Source: Streptomyces flavochromogenes
GTDB lineage: Bacteria > Actinomycetota > Actinomycetes > Streptomycetales > Streptomycetaceae
Assembly: GCF_000717595.1 (NCBI RefSeq)
Contig: NZ_JNZO01000022.1
Span: 144,259 to 208,258, forward strand
Reading direction: 5' to 3'
DNA: 64,000 bases
Shown here: one piece after another, positions 7,634-16,343 of the stretch
How the letters are laid out: every line of letters begins with the position of its first letter
Numbering within the stretch: the stretch's first letter is position 1
Program-made: the position numbers and the translations under genes
The notes under the pieces: generated by a model
Seen by the model: only the letters and a program-made list of their open reading frames with translations
Database searches by the model: none
Told to the model about the DNA's origin: nothing

Positions 7634-8734
7634 TCAGCCCGCGATGTCTGCGTATCCCTCGATCTCGCGCGGGTTCCGCTGCCCCGGACCCGTGTAGCGG
7701 GCCGACGGGCGCACGAGGCGGCCCGTGCGTTTCTGCTCCAGGATGTGCGCCGACCAGCCGGCCGTACGCGCGCACGTGAACATCGACGTGAACATGTGCG
7801 CCGGGACCTCGGCGAAGTCCAGGACGATGGCCGCCCAGAACTCGACGTTCGTCGCCAGGACGCGGTCGGGGCGCCGGTTGTGCAGCTCGTCCAGGGCGGC
7901 CTTCTCCAGCGCGGCGGCCACCTCGTAGCGCGGGGCGTCCAGCTCCTTCGCCGTCCGGCGCAGCACGCGCGCGCGGGGGTCCTCGGCGCGGTAGACGCGG
8001 TGGCCGAAGCCCATGAGGCGCTCGCCCTTGTCGAGGGCCTGCTTCACGTACGCGGTGGCGTCGCCGGTCCGCTCGATCTCCTCGATCATGCCGAGGACGC
8101 GGGAGGGCGCGCCGCCGTGCAGCGGGCCGGACATGGCGCCGACGGCGCCGGAGAGCGAGGCGGCCACGTCGGCGCCGGTGGAGGCGATGACGCGCGCGGT
8201 GAACGTGGAGGCGTTCATGCCGTGCTCTGCGGCGGAGGTCCAGTAGGCGTCGACGGCCTTGACGTGCTTCGGGTCGGGCTCGCCGCGCCAGCGGATCATG
8301 AAGCGCTCGACGACGGACTCGGCCTTGTCGATCTCGCTCTGCGGGACCATGGGGAGGCCCTGGCCGCGGGCGGACTGGGCAACGTACGAGAGCGCCATGA
8401 CGGCGGCGCGGGCGAGGTCGTCGCGGGCCTGCTCGGCGGAGATGTCGAGGAGCGGCTTGAGGCCCCACACGGGCGCGAGCATCGCGAGCGCGGACTGCAC
8501 GTCGACGCGGATGTCGCCGGAGTGCACGGGGATGGGGAACGGCTCGGCGGCCGGCAGGCCGGGGTTGAAGGCGCCGTCGACGAGCAGGCCCCAGACGTTG
8601 CCGAACGAGACGTGGCCGACGAGGTCCTCGATGTCGACGCCGCGGTACCGGAGGGCGCCGCCTTCCTTGTCGGGTTCGGCGATCTCCGTCTCGAACGCGA
8701 CGACTCCCTCGAGCCCGGGTACGAAGTCGGACAT
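7634..8734 (-). CDS. citrate synthase 2
   Basis: A 366-residue enzyme condensing acetyl-CoA and oxaloacetate to citrate. The N-terminal GGALRYRGVDIEDLV, the NASTFTARVIASTGAD helix pair, GPLHGGAPSRV (catalytic His), GFGHRVYRAEDPRA (second His) and the C-terminal Arg-containing segment RPSARYTGP are all in place. The length fits the shorter Gram-positive type of citrate synthase. ATG at 8734 follows GAGGAG. It is divergent from pdxH with about 200 bp between them. It is probably a secondary isozyme, since streptomycetes usually carry a separate housekeeping gene; that is not visible here. Confidence 0.93.
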   Translation of the reverse strand: MSDFVPGLEGVVAFETEIAEPDKEGGALRYRGVDIEDLVGHVSFGNVWGLLVDGAFNPGLPAAEPFPIPVHSGDIRVDVQSALAMLAPVWGLKPLLDISAEQARDDLARAAVMALSYVAQSARGQGLPMVPQSEIDKAESVVERFMIRWRGEPDPKHVKAVDAYWTSAAEHGMNASTFTARVIASTGADVAASLSGAVGAMSGPLHGGAPSRVLGMIEEIERTGDATAYVKQALDKGERLMGFGHRVYRAEDPRARVLRRTAKELDAPRYEVAAALEKAALDELHNRRPDRVLATNVEFWAAIVLDFAEVPAHMFTSMFTCARTAGWSAHILEQKRTGRLVRPSARYTGPGQRNPREIEGYADIAG

Positions 8735-8931
8735 CAGGCGGCTCCTCTATCGATGATCGATCAACCTAATGGTGGTCGATGGTGGGGATTCAACAGTCGT
8801 CCAGCCCAAGAGTCTGTACGGTTCCGATGATGCGGGGAAGCGTGACATCCGGCACACTCCGCCGATTCGGCGAGTGAGGATTGGCGGCACGCGGTGCCGG
8901 GCAAACTGAGGTGCTGCGGCAGGATGGCCCC

Positions 8932-9627
8932 GTGACCGATCCTGTGAACGACGCCCTGGATCCCGCGGACATGCGCGAGCAGTACCGCACCACCGAGCTG
9001 TCGGCCGCCGACCTCGCGCCCGAACCGATCTCGCAGTTCACCCGCTGGTTCAAGGAGACCGTCGCGAATCCGGCGATCCACGAGCCGAACGCGATGATCG
9101 TCTCCACGGCCACCCCCGACGGCCGCCCGTCCTCGCGCACGGTGCTCCTGAAGCACTACGACCGGGCCGGCTTCGTCTTCTTCACCAACTACGACTCCCG
9201 CAAGGGCGCGGAGCTCGCGGCCAACCCGTACGTCTCGCTGCTCTTCCCCTGGCACCCGCTGGCCCGCCAGGTCATCGTCACGGGCCGCGCCGAGCGCATC
9301 GGCCGCGACGAGACGGTCGCCTACTTCCGCAGCCGCCCGCACGGCTCCCAGCTGGGTGCCTGGGCGAGCCCGCAGTCCTCGGTGATCGCATCCCGCGCGG
9401 AACTCCTCGCCCGGTACGGGGAGCTCGCCGCCCGCTACCCCGGCGACACGCAGGTGCCGGTCCCGCCGGAGTGGGGCGGCATCCGGGTCGTGCCGGACGC
9501 GGTCGAGTTCTGGCAGGGCCACGAGAACCGGCTCCACGACCGGCTGCGGTACGTCCGCGAGGGCGGCCCGGACGGCGCGGGGGGCTCGGCCGGCGAGACG
9601 TGGCGGGTCGAGCGCCTGGCGCCCTGA
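8932..9627 (+). CDS. pdxH: pyridoxamine 5'-phosphate oxidase
   Basis: A 231-residue FMN enzyme that makes pyridoxal phosphate from pyridoxamine or pyridoxine phosphate. The motifs [64 protein letters not shown] and the C-terminal [17 protein letters not shown] with WRVERLAP are diagnostic. The GTG at 8932 has AGGATGG upstream and is preferred over an in-frame TTG at 8881. The upstream region contains a short perfect palindrome, CGCCGATTCGGCG, of unknown meaning. This is the standard vitamin B6 salvage gene and stands alone. Confidence 0.95.
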   Translation: MTDPVNDALDPADMREQYRTTELSAADLAPEPISQFTRWFKETVANPAIHEPNAMIVSTATPDGRPSSRTVLLKHYDRAGFVFFTNYDSRKGAELAANPYVSLLFPWHPLARQVIVTGRAERIGRDETVAYFRSRPHGSQLGAWASPQSSVIASRAELLARYGELAARYPGDTQVPVPPEWGGIRVVPDAVEFWQGHENRLHDRLRYVREGGPDGAGGSAGETWRVERLAP

Positions 9628-9775
9628 CCGGCGCACATGCCCCTGGCGTACCCGCTCCCGCGCCCGCTCGCCGCCCCCGTACCGGAATGCGTTTCCGCGA
9701 TGCAACGATTTCCGTGAAGGTGATGTGCTCTGCGTCACGTTCCAGTTGAATGGCGGCAGCATGGGGGGTGCCGGG

Positions 9776-11110
9776 ATGAGTGCTTTCACGGGGTCCGCGA
9801 GCGCGACCGCTTCCGTTCCCGGGGCGGGGGCCGATCTGCTGGCCGCGCTGCTCGACGGGATGGACGCGGCGCTCTGCGCGTTCGACGCCGACGGGACGGT
9901 CACGCACTGGAACCGCGAGGCCGAGCGGATCCTCGGCTGGTCCGCAGCCGAGGCGGTCGGACGGCGCGGGTTCGAGGGCTGGGCGGCGCGCAGCGCCGAC
10001 GCCGAGGAGACCCTGCAGCGGCTGATGGGGGCCATGAAGGGCCCCGGCCGGCAGGTCCACGAGCTGGCGCTGCTCCGCAAGGACGGCGGCCGGGTGCTCG
10101 TACGCAGCCAGGCCGCCGGCGTACGAGCGGCGGACGGCAGTCCGGCGGGGGTGTACTGCGCGTTCAGCGAGGTCCACGTCCAGCTCGACCTGGAGCGGTC
10201 GGTGGCGCTCAGCGAGGCGCTGTTCGAGGACGCGTCCTGGGGCGTCGTCCTCGTGGACGCCGACCTGCGCCCCGCCATGGTCAACGGCCACGCCGCCCGC
10301 GCCTTCGGAACCGGGCGTACGGCCCTGCTCGGACGCCCGCTGGGCGATGTCGTCGTGCACGGCGCGGAGGAGCTGGAGGCCGCCCTCCAGCACGTCCTGG
10401 CGGAGGGCACGCCACAGGCGCCCGCCGAGGTGTGGGTGACGCTGCGGACGTCCGACGGGGAGCGGCGCCGGTGCTGGCGCAGCGGCTTCCTGCTGCTGTC
10501 CTCGCCGATGGCGGAGGAGCCGGTGCCGCTGGGTGTGGCCTGGCTGTTCCAGGACGTGACGGAGGAGCGGCTCGCGGCGCGCGAGGCGGACCGGCTGCGG
10601 TTCCGGTGGAGCCAGCTGCACCGGGCAGGCGCGGCGGCGGCGGAGTGCGAGGACCCGGCGGAGGCGGCGGCGGTGCTGCTCGACTTCGCGCTCGCCGGGT
10701 TCGCGGACCACGCCCTGGTCGACCGGGTCGCGGGCGAGCGGCGCCTGACCCGGGCCCTGGCGACCCCGGCGGGCGCGCCCGGCCCGGCGTCCCCTGTGGT
10801 GGGCGGCGGCATCCCGCTGCGATACGGCCCGAGGCATCCGGCGCTGCAGGCCTGGGACCGGGTGGGCACGGTCCGCGCGAGCGCGGGCCGCACGGCCGAG
10901 GTGTGGGCGGAGGCCCACCAGTGGCCCGCCGACGCGGCCCACGCGGTCTGTGTGACCCTGCGCTCCCGGGGCCGCACGCTGGGCGTGGTGACGTTCCTGC
11001 GGGCCGCGTGCCGCCGGCCGTTCGAGCGCGAGGACGTGGTCTTCGCGGAGGCGGTGGCGTCGAGGGTGGCGGTGGCGCTGGACCTGGGGGACCGGCCGGA
11101 CGCGGTCTAG
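9776..11110 (+). CDS. PAS-domain sensory protein without an output domain
   Basis: A protein of about 444 residues. A first PAS domain runs from LLAALLDGMDAALCAFDADG through WNREAERILGW to VHVQLDLERS. A second PAS-like domain begins LFEDASWGVVLVDADLRPAMVNG and includes GVAWLFQDVTEERLAA. A C-terminal GAF-like region (CEDPAEAAAVLLDFALAGF to FAEAVASRVAVALDLG) ends the protein. Many Streptomyces relatives carry a PP2C/SpoIIE phosphatase after this module; here it is absent, so it either acts as an adaptor or is truncated. ATG at 9776 or 9761 are both possible. Neighbours give no clue to the signal. Confidence 0.72.
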   Translation: MSAFTGSASATASVPGAGADLLAALLDGMDAALCAFDADGTVTHWNREAERILGWSAAEAVGRRGFEGWAARSADAEETLQRLMGAMKGPGRQVHELALLRKDGGRVLVRSQAAGVRAADGSPAGVYCAFSEVHVQLDLERSVALSEALFEDASWGVVLVDADLRPAMVNGHAARAFGTGRTALLGRPLGDVVVHGAEELEAALQHVLAEGTPQAPAEVWVTLRTSDGERRRCWRSGFLLLSSPMAEEPVPLGVAWLFQDVTEERLAAREADRLRFRWSQLHRAGAAAAECEDPAEAAAVLLDFALAGFADHALVDRVAGERRLTRALATPAGAPGPASPVVGGGIPLRYGPRHPALQAWDRVGTVRASAGRTAEVWAEAHQWPADAAHAVCVTLRSRGRTLGVVTFLRAACRRPFEREDVVFAEAVASRVAVALDLGDRPDAV

Positions 11111-11148
11111 GAGCGCCGTCCTGCCGGCTCCTGTGAGGGGATCCGGCC

Positions 11149-11709
11149 ATGACGACGCAGACGACGCAGACCGCTCCGGCGGCTCTTCCCGACAAGGCCC
11201 GGCTCTTCCGTTCCCTGCACGTGCCGGGTCGCCCGGTGGTCCTGCCCAACGCGTGGGACGTCGCCTCGGCGCGGGTCGTCGCGGACGCGGGGGCCCCGGC
11301 GGGTGGCGACGACGAGTGCGGGTGTCGCCTGGTCGCTCGGCCGCGGAGACGGCGGTCACCTGGGCCGGAGGACACGTTGTCCCGGGCCGTGGCCTACGCG
11401 GCGGCCGGGGCGGACGGGATCTTCGTCCTCGGCGCGCTGGACGCCGGGACGGTCGAGCGCCTGGTCGCCGGGTCGCCGCCGCTGCCCGTGAACGTCGCGG
11501 TGGGCCCGGGAACGCTGTCGGTGGCCGAGCTCGCGGCTGCGGGCGTGGCCCGGGTGAGCGCGGTCTCGTCGATCGCGGAGGCGGCGTACGGGCTCGCGGG
11601 CCGGGCGGCCCGCGAACTGCTCGAACGGGGCACGGCGGAGGAACTGGAGGGCGGCGCCGACTACGCCACCCTCAACGCGCTGCTCCTCGACACCCCTCAG
11701 TGCCGGTAG
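11149..11709 (+). pseudogene. broken isocitrate lyase/PEP mutase-superfamily gene
   Basis: The start (DKARLFRSLHVPGRPVVLPN, AWDVASARVVADAG) and the end (DTLSRAVAYAAAGADGIFVL to ARVSAVSSIAEAAYGLAGR) belong to the isocitrate lyase/phosphoenolpyruvate mutase family. Near 11303 the frame slips: the expected VATTSAGVAWSLG continues in the frame starting at 11303, not in the main frame. The central part of the barrel, about 90-100 residues including the catalytic metal-binding region, is missing, so the first third joins directly to the last third near 11360. The open 186-residue frame is accidental. The ATG at 11149 follows GTGAGGGG. It overlaps the end of the convergent SIS gene by 13 bp. A functional enzyme is not expected. 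Confidence 0.85.
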
Positions 11710-12464
11710 AAGATCCGGTCGCCGTACTCCGTCATCACGCGGCCGTTCCACTCGTGGCCGCCGTCGACGTTCCCGGAGCGCAGCAGCGGCGGTTCGATGC
11801 CCCGGCGGACGAGGTCCTCGGCGGCGGCGGCCAGGGTGGCCTGCATGAGGGCACTGGTGACGACGGTGGAGGCGGGTGCGAAGGGGGCCTCGATGCCCTC
11901 GTGGGTGAGCTCGGCGTCGCCGACGGCGATCCGGGAGTCGAGGACGATGTCGCAGTGGTCCTTGAGGTACGTCCCCGAGACGTGCCGGGACTTGGTCTCC
12001 GTCGCGTACGCCACCGAGGTCACGCCGATGACGGTGAGGCCGAGCGCGCGGGCGTTCATGGCCATCTCGACGGGCAGGGCGTTGCGCCCGGAGAGGGAGA
12101 TGATGATCAGGACGTCCCCGGCGGTGGCGGGGGAGGAGTCCAGGACCGCCCCGGCGAGGCCGTCGACGCGTTCGAGGGCGGAGCCGAGGGTGGCCGGCAT
12201 GACGTCGACGCCGACGACACCGGGGACGACGAGCAGGTTCATGAGGGCGAGGCCGCCGGCCCGGTAGACGACGTCCTGGGCGGCGAGCGAGGAGTGGCCC
12301 GCGCCGAAGGCGAAGAGCCGGTTGCCGTTGGCGACGGCCTCGGCGATCGCGGCGCCGGCCGCGGCGATCTCGGCCGAGTCGCCGTCGCGCACCTGCTGGA
12401 GCAGGCCGATCGCGGCGTCGAAGAACTGTCCGGCCAGCTTGCTCTCGCCCGCGCTGTCGCCCAT
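11697..12464 (-). CDS. SIS-domain sugar-phosphate isomerase-like protein
   Basis: A 255-residue protein with one sugar-isomerase fold: LFAFGAGHSSLAAQDVVYRA, DVLIIISLSGRNALPVEMAM (phosphosugar loop), GLTVIGVTSVAYATE and DIVLDSRIAVGDAEL. Proteins of this type bind phosphosugars, often N-acetylglucosamine or N-acetylmuramic acid derivatives. No helix-turn-helix is present, so it is probably an enzyme rather than an RpiR-type regulator. I set the start at 12464 (MGDSAGESK), where AAGGAGC lies upstream. It is divergent from dmdR1. The exact substrate is open. Confidence 0.82.
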   Translation of the reverse strand: MGDSAGESKLAGQFFDAAIGLLQQVRDGDSAEIAAAGAAIAEAVANGNRLFAFGAGHSSLAAQDVVYRAGGLALMNLLVVPGVVGVDVMPATLGSALERVDGLAGAVLDSSPATAGDVLIIISLSGRNALPVEMAMNARALGLTVIGVTSVAYATETKSRHVSGTYLKDHCDIVLDSRIAVGDAELTHEGIEAPFAPASTVVTSALMQATLAAAAEDLVRRGIEPPLLRSGNVDGGHEWNGRVMTEYGDRIFYRH

Positions 12465-12660
12465 TCCGGAAGCTCCTTCTCGTCGCCGTCGCGTCGTCGC
12501 GTCGTGTCGTGGTCGTGCCCTGGTCGTGCCCCGGTCGCCGATCACGGTGCGGTCTGGACCATTGCTCTGTCAATACCGCCTTGGGCCGGTGAGGCCCGGT
12601 TGTCGGCGCGATGCGTCAGAATTGGTGCAGGGCCAGCGCACGACTCATCGAGGGGCACGT

Positions 12661-13350
12661 ATGTCCGGACTGATCGACACAACGGAGATGTATCTCCGCA
12701 CCATCCTCGAGCTTGAGGAGGAAGGTGTGGTCCCCATGCGTGCCCGGATCGCCGAGCGGCTCGACCAGAGCGGCCCAACGGTGAGCCAGACGGTGGCCCG
12801 GATGGAGCGCGACGGACTGGTGGCCGTCGCCAGCGACCGGCACCTGGAGCTGACCGACGAGGGCCGCCGCCTCGCCACCCGTGTCATGCGCAAGCACCGC
12901 CTCGCGGAGTGCCTGCTCGTCGACGTGATCGGCCTGGAGTGGGAGCAGGTGCACGCCGAGGCCTGCCGCTGGGAGCACGTGATGAGCGAGGCCGTGGAGC
13001 GGCGGGTCCTGGAGCTGCTGCGTCACCCGACGGAGTCGCCGTACGGGAACCCGATCCCCGGTCTTGAGGAGCTCGGCGAGAAGGCGGAGGCCGAGGCCTT
13101 CCTCGACGACTCGATGGTGTCGCTCGCCGAGCTGGACGCGAGCGAGGGCAAGACGGTGGTCGTGCGCCGGATCGGCGAGCCGATCCAGACGGACGCCCAG
13201 CTGATGTACACGCTGCGGCGCGCGGGCGTGCAGCCCGGCTCCGTGGTGTCGGTGACGGAGTCCGCCGGCGGCATCCTGGTCGGCAGCAGCGGCGAGGCGG
13301 CCGAACTGGACGCGGACGTCGCGGCCCACGTGTTCGTGGCGAAGCGCTGA
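12661..13350 (+). CDS. dmdR1: iron-dependent regulator of the DtxR/IdeR family (DmdR1-like)
   Basis: A 229-residue metal-activated repressor. The winged helix (DTTEMYLRTILELEEEGVVP, ARIAERLDQSGPTVSQTVAR), the metal-binding dimerisation domain (RKHRLAECLLVDVIGLEWEQ, EACRWEHVMSEAVE) and a C-terminal SH3-like FeoA domain (VRRIGEPIQTDAQLMYTLRR onward) match DtxR/IdeR along the full length. In S. coelicolor the ortholog DmdR1 (SCO4394, from memory) represses siderophore genes with Fe(II). ATG at 12661 follows GAGGGG. The strand opposite this gene is open over its whole length, which matters because an antiparallel gene, adm, has been described there in S. coelicolor (see findings). A perfect terminator follows at 13391. 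Confidence 0.93.
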   Translation: MSGLIDTTEMYLRTILELEEEGVVPMRARIAERLDQSGPTVSQTVARMERDGLVAVASDRHLELTDEGRRLATRVMRKHRLAECLLVDVIGLEWEQVHAEACRWEHVMSEAVERRVLELLRHPTESPYGNPIPGLEELGEKAEAEAFLDDSMVSLAELDASEGKTVVVRRIGEPIQTDAQLMYTLRRAGVQPGSVVSVTESAGGILVGSSGEAAELDADVAAHVFVAKR

Positions 13351-13390
13351 CGCGCTGACCCCGCTCCTCGGCTGAGACCGCCTCTCGCGG

Positions 13391-13440
13391 GAAGGGTGCC
13401 CCACCGGTCGTCGTACGCGACGGCCGGTGGGGCACCCTTC
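13391..13440. terminator. strong terminator after dmdR1
   Basis: A perfect 17-bp stem, GAAGGGTGCCCCACCGG and its complement, with a 16-base loop, begins 40 bp after the dmdR1 stop. It is the strongest hairpin in this part of the window. Confidence 0.8.
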
Positions 13441-13954
13441 GGCGTCTCCGCCCTGGGGAACCGGTGTTCGATGGCGCCGGAACCGGACACGTTCGAGTGT
13501 CGCTCCCGGGCCAACGGCCCTTGTGCGCCCCGGTTTACGCCGGAATGGCTACGCCCGCGCCCTCGCCGTGCCACGCTGGGGCGAAGTGGTGCGATACGAG
13601 GGGTGGAGCGGTGCGAGACCGGGGAGGGGTGAGGGCTGTGCGGCACGCGGAAGCCGTACGCCGGATGTCGCTCGCCCCGGCGGCCCGCGTGCCCCGGGCG
13701 GAAGCGGGCTCGCGCCTGCCGCGTACGGGAACAGGCTCCCGTGTGGCCCGGACAGCAGAGGGCCCCGGCGCCTCGCGGCGCCGGGGCCTGTCCTCCCCTG
13801 TGCTGACCTGGAGCCCCGAGCTCTCAAGGTCAATCCCCTCGGACCGTTTTCCCCGAGCGGTCCGCCTCCCGTTCAAGATCTCCCCTCGGCAGCGTCCGTC
13901 AATCCTTGAGGCCTGTCACTCGAACGAGGGGTGTTGCGCGGCAGGAGCGCATTT
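13441..13954. other. long intergenic stretch without a recognisable gene
   Basis: Open frames exist here (for example 13464-13973 and 13427-13909, plus strand) but their translations are Arg/Pro/Gly-rich, have no family resemblance and overlap one another, as expected of GC-rich non-coding DNA. The only structure seen is the perfect hairpin at 13761-13788. Confidence 0.6.
13761..13788. terminator. second perfect hairpin in the dmdR1-hydrolase gap
   Basis: GGCCCCGGCGCC and GGCGCCGGGGCC form a perfect 12-bp stem with a TCGC tetraloop. No gene ends immediately before it, so it may end an unannotated transcript or be a degenerate terminator. Confidence 0.45.
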
Positions 13955-13970
13955 TCGAATGCGAGTTCGA
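13955..13970. promoter_or_regulatory. candidate LexA (SOS) box before the alpha/beta hydrolase
   Basis: TCGAATGCGAGTTCGA matches the actinobacterial SOS box TCGAAC-N4-GTTCGA with one mismatch. It abuts a TAGTCT -10-like element at 13971-13976, so a bound repressor would block the promoter of the gene at 14013. Confidence 0.45.
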
Positions 13971-14012
13971 TAGTCTGGCGTGGTTCGACGGCAAGAAGAG
14001 GGGGTGCCAGGG

Positions 14013-14903
14013 ATGGCGCGACGACTCGACGTCACCGGGGCCGACGGCGTACGGCTGGCGGCCTGGGACTTCACGCCCGGGACCGTCCCGCAGGCCGGCC
14101 CCGGCGTCTTACTCCTCCACGGTCTGATGGGCCACGCGGCCCACTGGGCCCCGGCGATCAGCCGCCTCGTGGAAGCGGCGACCCGCCCCGACGCGACCTC
14201 CCACCCCCACAGCCGCCCCCGCACCGTCGCCCTCGACCAGCGAGGCCACGGACACAGCGACAAGCCCCCCGCCGCCTCCTTCACCCGTGAGGCGTACGTG
14301 GCGGACGCGGCCGCCGCCGTCGAGCAGCTCGGCCTCGGCCCGGTCACCCTCATCGGCCACTCCATGGGCGCCCTCACCGCCTGGCAGCTGGCCGCCGAGC
14401 GGCCCGACCTCGTCCACGCCCTCGTCATCTGCGACATGCGCGCCTCGGCGCTCGGCGCGGCCTCGCAGCGCGAGTGGCGGGACTGGTTCCGTCGCTGGCC
14501 GGCCCCGTTCCCGTCGCTCGACGCCGTCCGCCGCTGGTTCGGCGAGGAGGACCCGTGGGTCGAGCGCCCCAACCCCGCCCGGGGCGCCTTCTTCGCCGAA
14601 GTGATGGCCGAGCACCCGGACGGCTGGCGTCCGGTCTTCGACCCGGAGCAGATGCTGACCTCCCGGGAGACCTGGGTGCACGACGCCCACTGGGAGTCCC
14701 TGGCCCAGGTCCGCTGCCCCACGCTGGTCGTCCGCGGCCTGGACGGCGAGCTGGGCAGAGCCGAGGCACAGGAGATGGTCCGCGTCCTCCCGCACGGCGC
14801 CTACGCGGAGATCCCCGACGCCGGCCATCTCCTCCACTACACCCACCCGGAGGCCTGGCGCGAGGCGGTAGGGCCCTTCCTGAACGGCGTCCTGACCTCG
14901 TAG
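14013..14903 (+). CDS. alpha/beta hydrolase
   Basis: A 296-residue alpha/beta-hydrolase-fold enzyme. LLLHGLMGHAAHW gives the oxyanion hole, ALDQRGHGHSDKP the HG loop, LIGHSMGALTAW the nucleophile elbow with Ser, and AGHLLHYTHPEAW the catalytic His; the acid is probably the Asp in LVVRGLDGELG. It has no signal peptide. I chose ATG 14013, with GAGGGGGTG upstream. It is monocistronic and lies directly behind a LexA-like box. The substrate is unknown; esterase, lactonase or C-C hydrolase activity are all possible. Confidence 0.85.
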   Translation: MARRLDVTGADGVRLAAWDFTPGTVPQAGPGVLLLHGLMGHAAHWAPAISRLVEAATRPDATSHPHSRPRTVALDQRGHGHSDKPPAASFTREAYVADAAAAVEQLGLGPVTLIGHSMGALTAWQLAAERPDLVHALVICDMRASALGAASQREWRDWFRRWPAPFPSLDAVRRWFGEEDPWVERPNPARGAFFAEVMAEHPDGWRPVFDPEQMLTSRETWVHDAHWESLAQVRCPTLVVRGLDGELGRAEAQEMVRVLPHGAYAEIPDAGHLLHYTHPEAWREAVGPFLNGVLTS

Positions 14904-15029
14904 GACGGGTTTCGGCAGGCCGCCCACAATGAGAGGCCACCCTCCTGACGGACGCGCCGGCACGACAAGGTACCTTCCCTGTCGCGGCGCGTTCGAGGCC
15001 TTCTCCGCGCCGTCTCAGGGAGGACATGC

Positions 15030-16250
15030 ATGCGCACTTCAATGCTGCGGCGTCTGGCCACGGTGGCCACGGCGCTGGGGCTCAGCTCGGCCGGGCTCCT
15101 CGGCGCGGGCGCGACGCCCGCTCAGGCCGCGCTCGGCGACTGCCCGTCGGGCTACTTCTGCGCCTGGAAGACCGACAACGGCTCCGGGACGATGTACAAG
15201 ACGAACGCGAGCGTGTCGACGCTCGGGACCTGGGACAACACGTTCCGGTCGGTGATGAACCGCACGAACAAGTTCGCCTGCCTGTACGACGACGCCAACC
15301 ACGGCCTCGACGGCGGCATCGGCGTCATGGACCCGAACCCCTCGGGCACCGAATGGGGCGGTCCCGGCAGCAACTCCGTCAGCTCGGTCAAGTTCGTCCC
15401 CACCGAGCGCGAGTGCGCCATGGACCCGTACCCGGAGTGGTACGCGGCCCAGGCCCCCAAGGCCGGCGGCTTCGGCGACCTGAACGGCGACCGGACCTCG
15501 GACGTCCTCGTCCGCGACATGGCCGGCCGTCTCTGGTTCCTTCCCGGTGACGGTTCCGGCAAGCTGGTCGGCGCCGGCGGCTGGAACGTCATGAACCTTC
15601 TCGTCCGGCACGGAGACTTCACCGGCGACGGCCGCGAGGACGTCATCGCCCGCGAGGCGGCCAGCGGCAAGCTGTGGCTGTACCCCGGCACCGGTGCCGG
15701 CACGCTCGGCGCCCGCAAGCTGATCGGCGCCGGCGGCTGGAACGTCATGAACAGCGTCACCGCCTTCGGCGACCTGTCCGGCGACGGCCGCTCGGACGTC
15801 CTCGCGGTCGAGAAGTCCACGGGCAAGCTGTGGCTGTACCCGGGCACGCCCACGGGCACGCTCGGCGCGCGGACGCTCCTCGGCGCGGGCGGCTGGAACG
15901 CCATGAACTCCCTGGCGGCGCCGGGCGACCTGAACGGCGACGCCAAGGCCGACCTGATCGCCCGCGAGGCGTCCACGGGCAAGCTGTGGCTCTACCCGGG
16001 CAAGGCGGGTGCCCTCGGCGCTCGCTCGCTCGTGGGCAGCGGCTGGAACTCCATGGCCTCGGTCCTGGCCGTCGGCGACCACAACGGGGACGGCCGCAAC
16101 GACCTGTCCGCGATCACGAACGCCGGCTACGTCACTCCCGAGCACCGGGGCGCGGGTGCGCTGGTGATGTACCCGGGCACGGGCACGGGCACGTTCGGAC
16201 CCGGCTCCCTGGAGACCGACACCTGGTGGCAGCTGAACGGCGCGTTCTGA
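15030..16250 (+). CDS. secreted peptidase-inhibitor I36 domain fused to FG-GAP repeats
   Basis: A 406-residue exported protein. Residues 1-34 are a signal peptide ending ATPAQAA. Residues about 35-110 match the I36 Streptomyces metalloproteinase-inhibitor fold (CPSGYFCAWKTDNGSGTMYK, RTNKFACLYDDANH) with the expected cysteines. The remainder is made of FG-GAP/VCBS repeats of about 48 residues: FGDLNGDRTSDVLVRD, GDFTGDGREDVIARE, GDLSGDGRSDVLAVE, GDLNGDAKADLIARE and GDHNGDGRNDL, each with a DxNxDG-type calcium loop and a following KLWLYPGTG strand. The repeats should form a beta-propeller. Inhibition of a neighbouring protease is plausible but not shown. Confidence 0.83.
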   Translation: MRTSMLRRLATVATALGLSSAGLLGAGATPAQAALGDCPSGYFCAWKTDNGSGTMYKTNASVSTLGTWDNTFRSVMNRTNKFACLYDDANHGLDGGIGVMDPNPSGTEWGGPGSNSVSSVKFVPTERECAMDPYPEWYAAQAPKAGGFGDLNGDRTSDVLVRDMAGRLWFLPGDGSGKLVGAGGWNVMNLLVRHGDFTGDGREDVIAREAASGKLWLYPGTGAGTLGARKLIGAGGWNVMNSVTAFGDLSGDGRSDVLAVEKSTGKLWLYPGTPTGTLGARTLLGAGGWNAMNSLAAPGDLNGDAKADLIAREASTGKLWLYPGKAGALGARSLVGSGWNSMASVLAVGDHNGDGRNDLSAITNAGYVTPEHRGAGALVMYPGTGTGTFGPGSLETDTWWQLNGAF

Positions 16251-16272
16251 TCCACCGGTCCTGACGGTCGTG

Positions 16273-16304
16273 GGCCCCCGCTCCCGTATCCCGGGGTGGG
16301 GGCC
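16273..16304. terminator. hairpin after the I36/FG-GAP gene
   Basis: GGCCCCC pairs with GGGGGCC around an imperfect GC-rich inner stem, 22 bp after the stop at 16250 and before the convergent SUFU gene. Confidence 0.5.
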
Positions 16305-16343
16305 TTCGCCGTACCCGCCGGCCGCGGACCCCGCCCGCCCGCC

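Noticed and set aside
13861..13925. A tRNA-like GTTCAAGATC stretch
   Set aside because: No cloverleaf can be built on either strand; no acceptor stem or D-arm.
13427..13973. Open frames of 100-170 codons between dmdR1 and the hydrolase
   Set aside because: Arg/Pro/Gly-rich translations with no family resemblance, overlapping each other and two hairpins; typical of GC-rich non-coding DNA.
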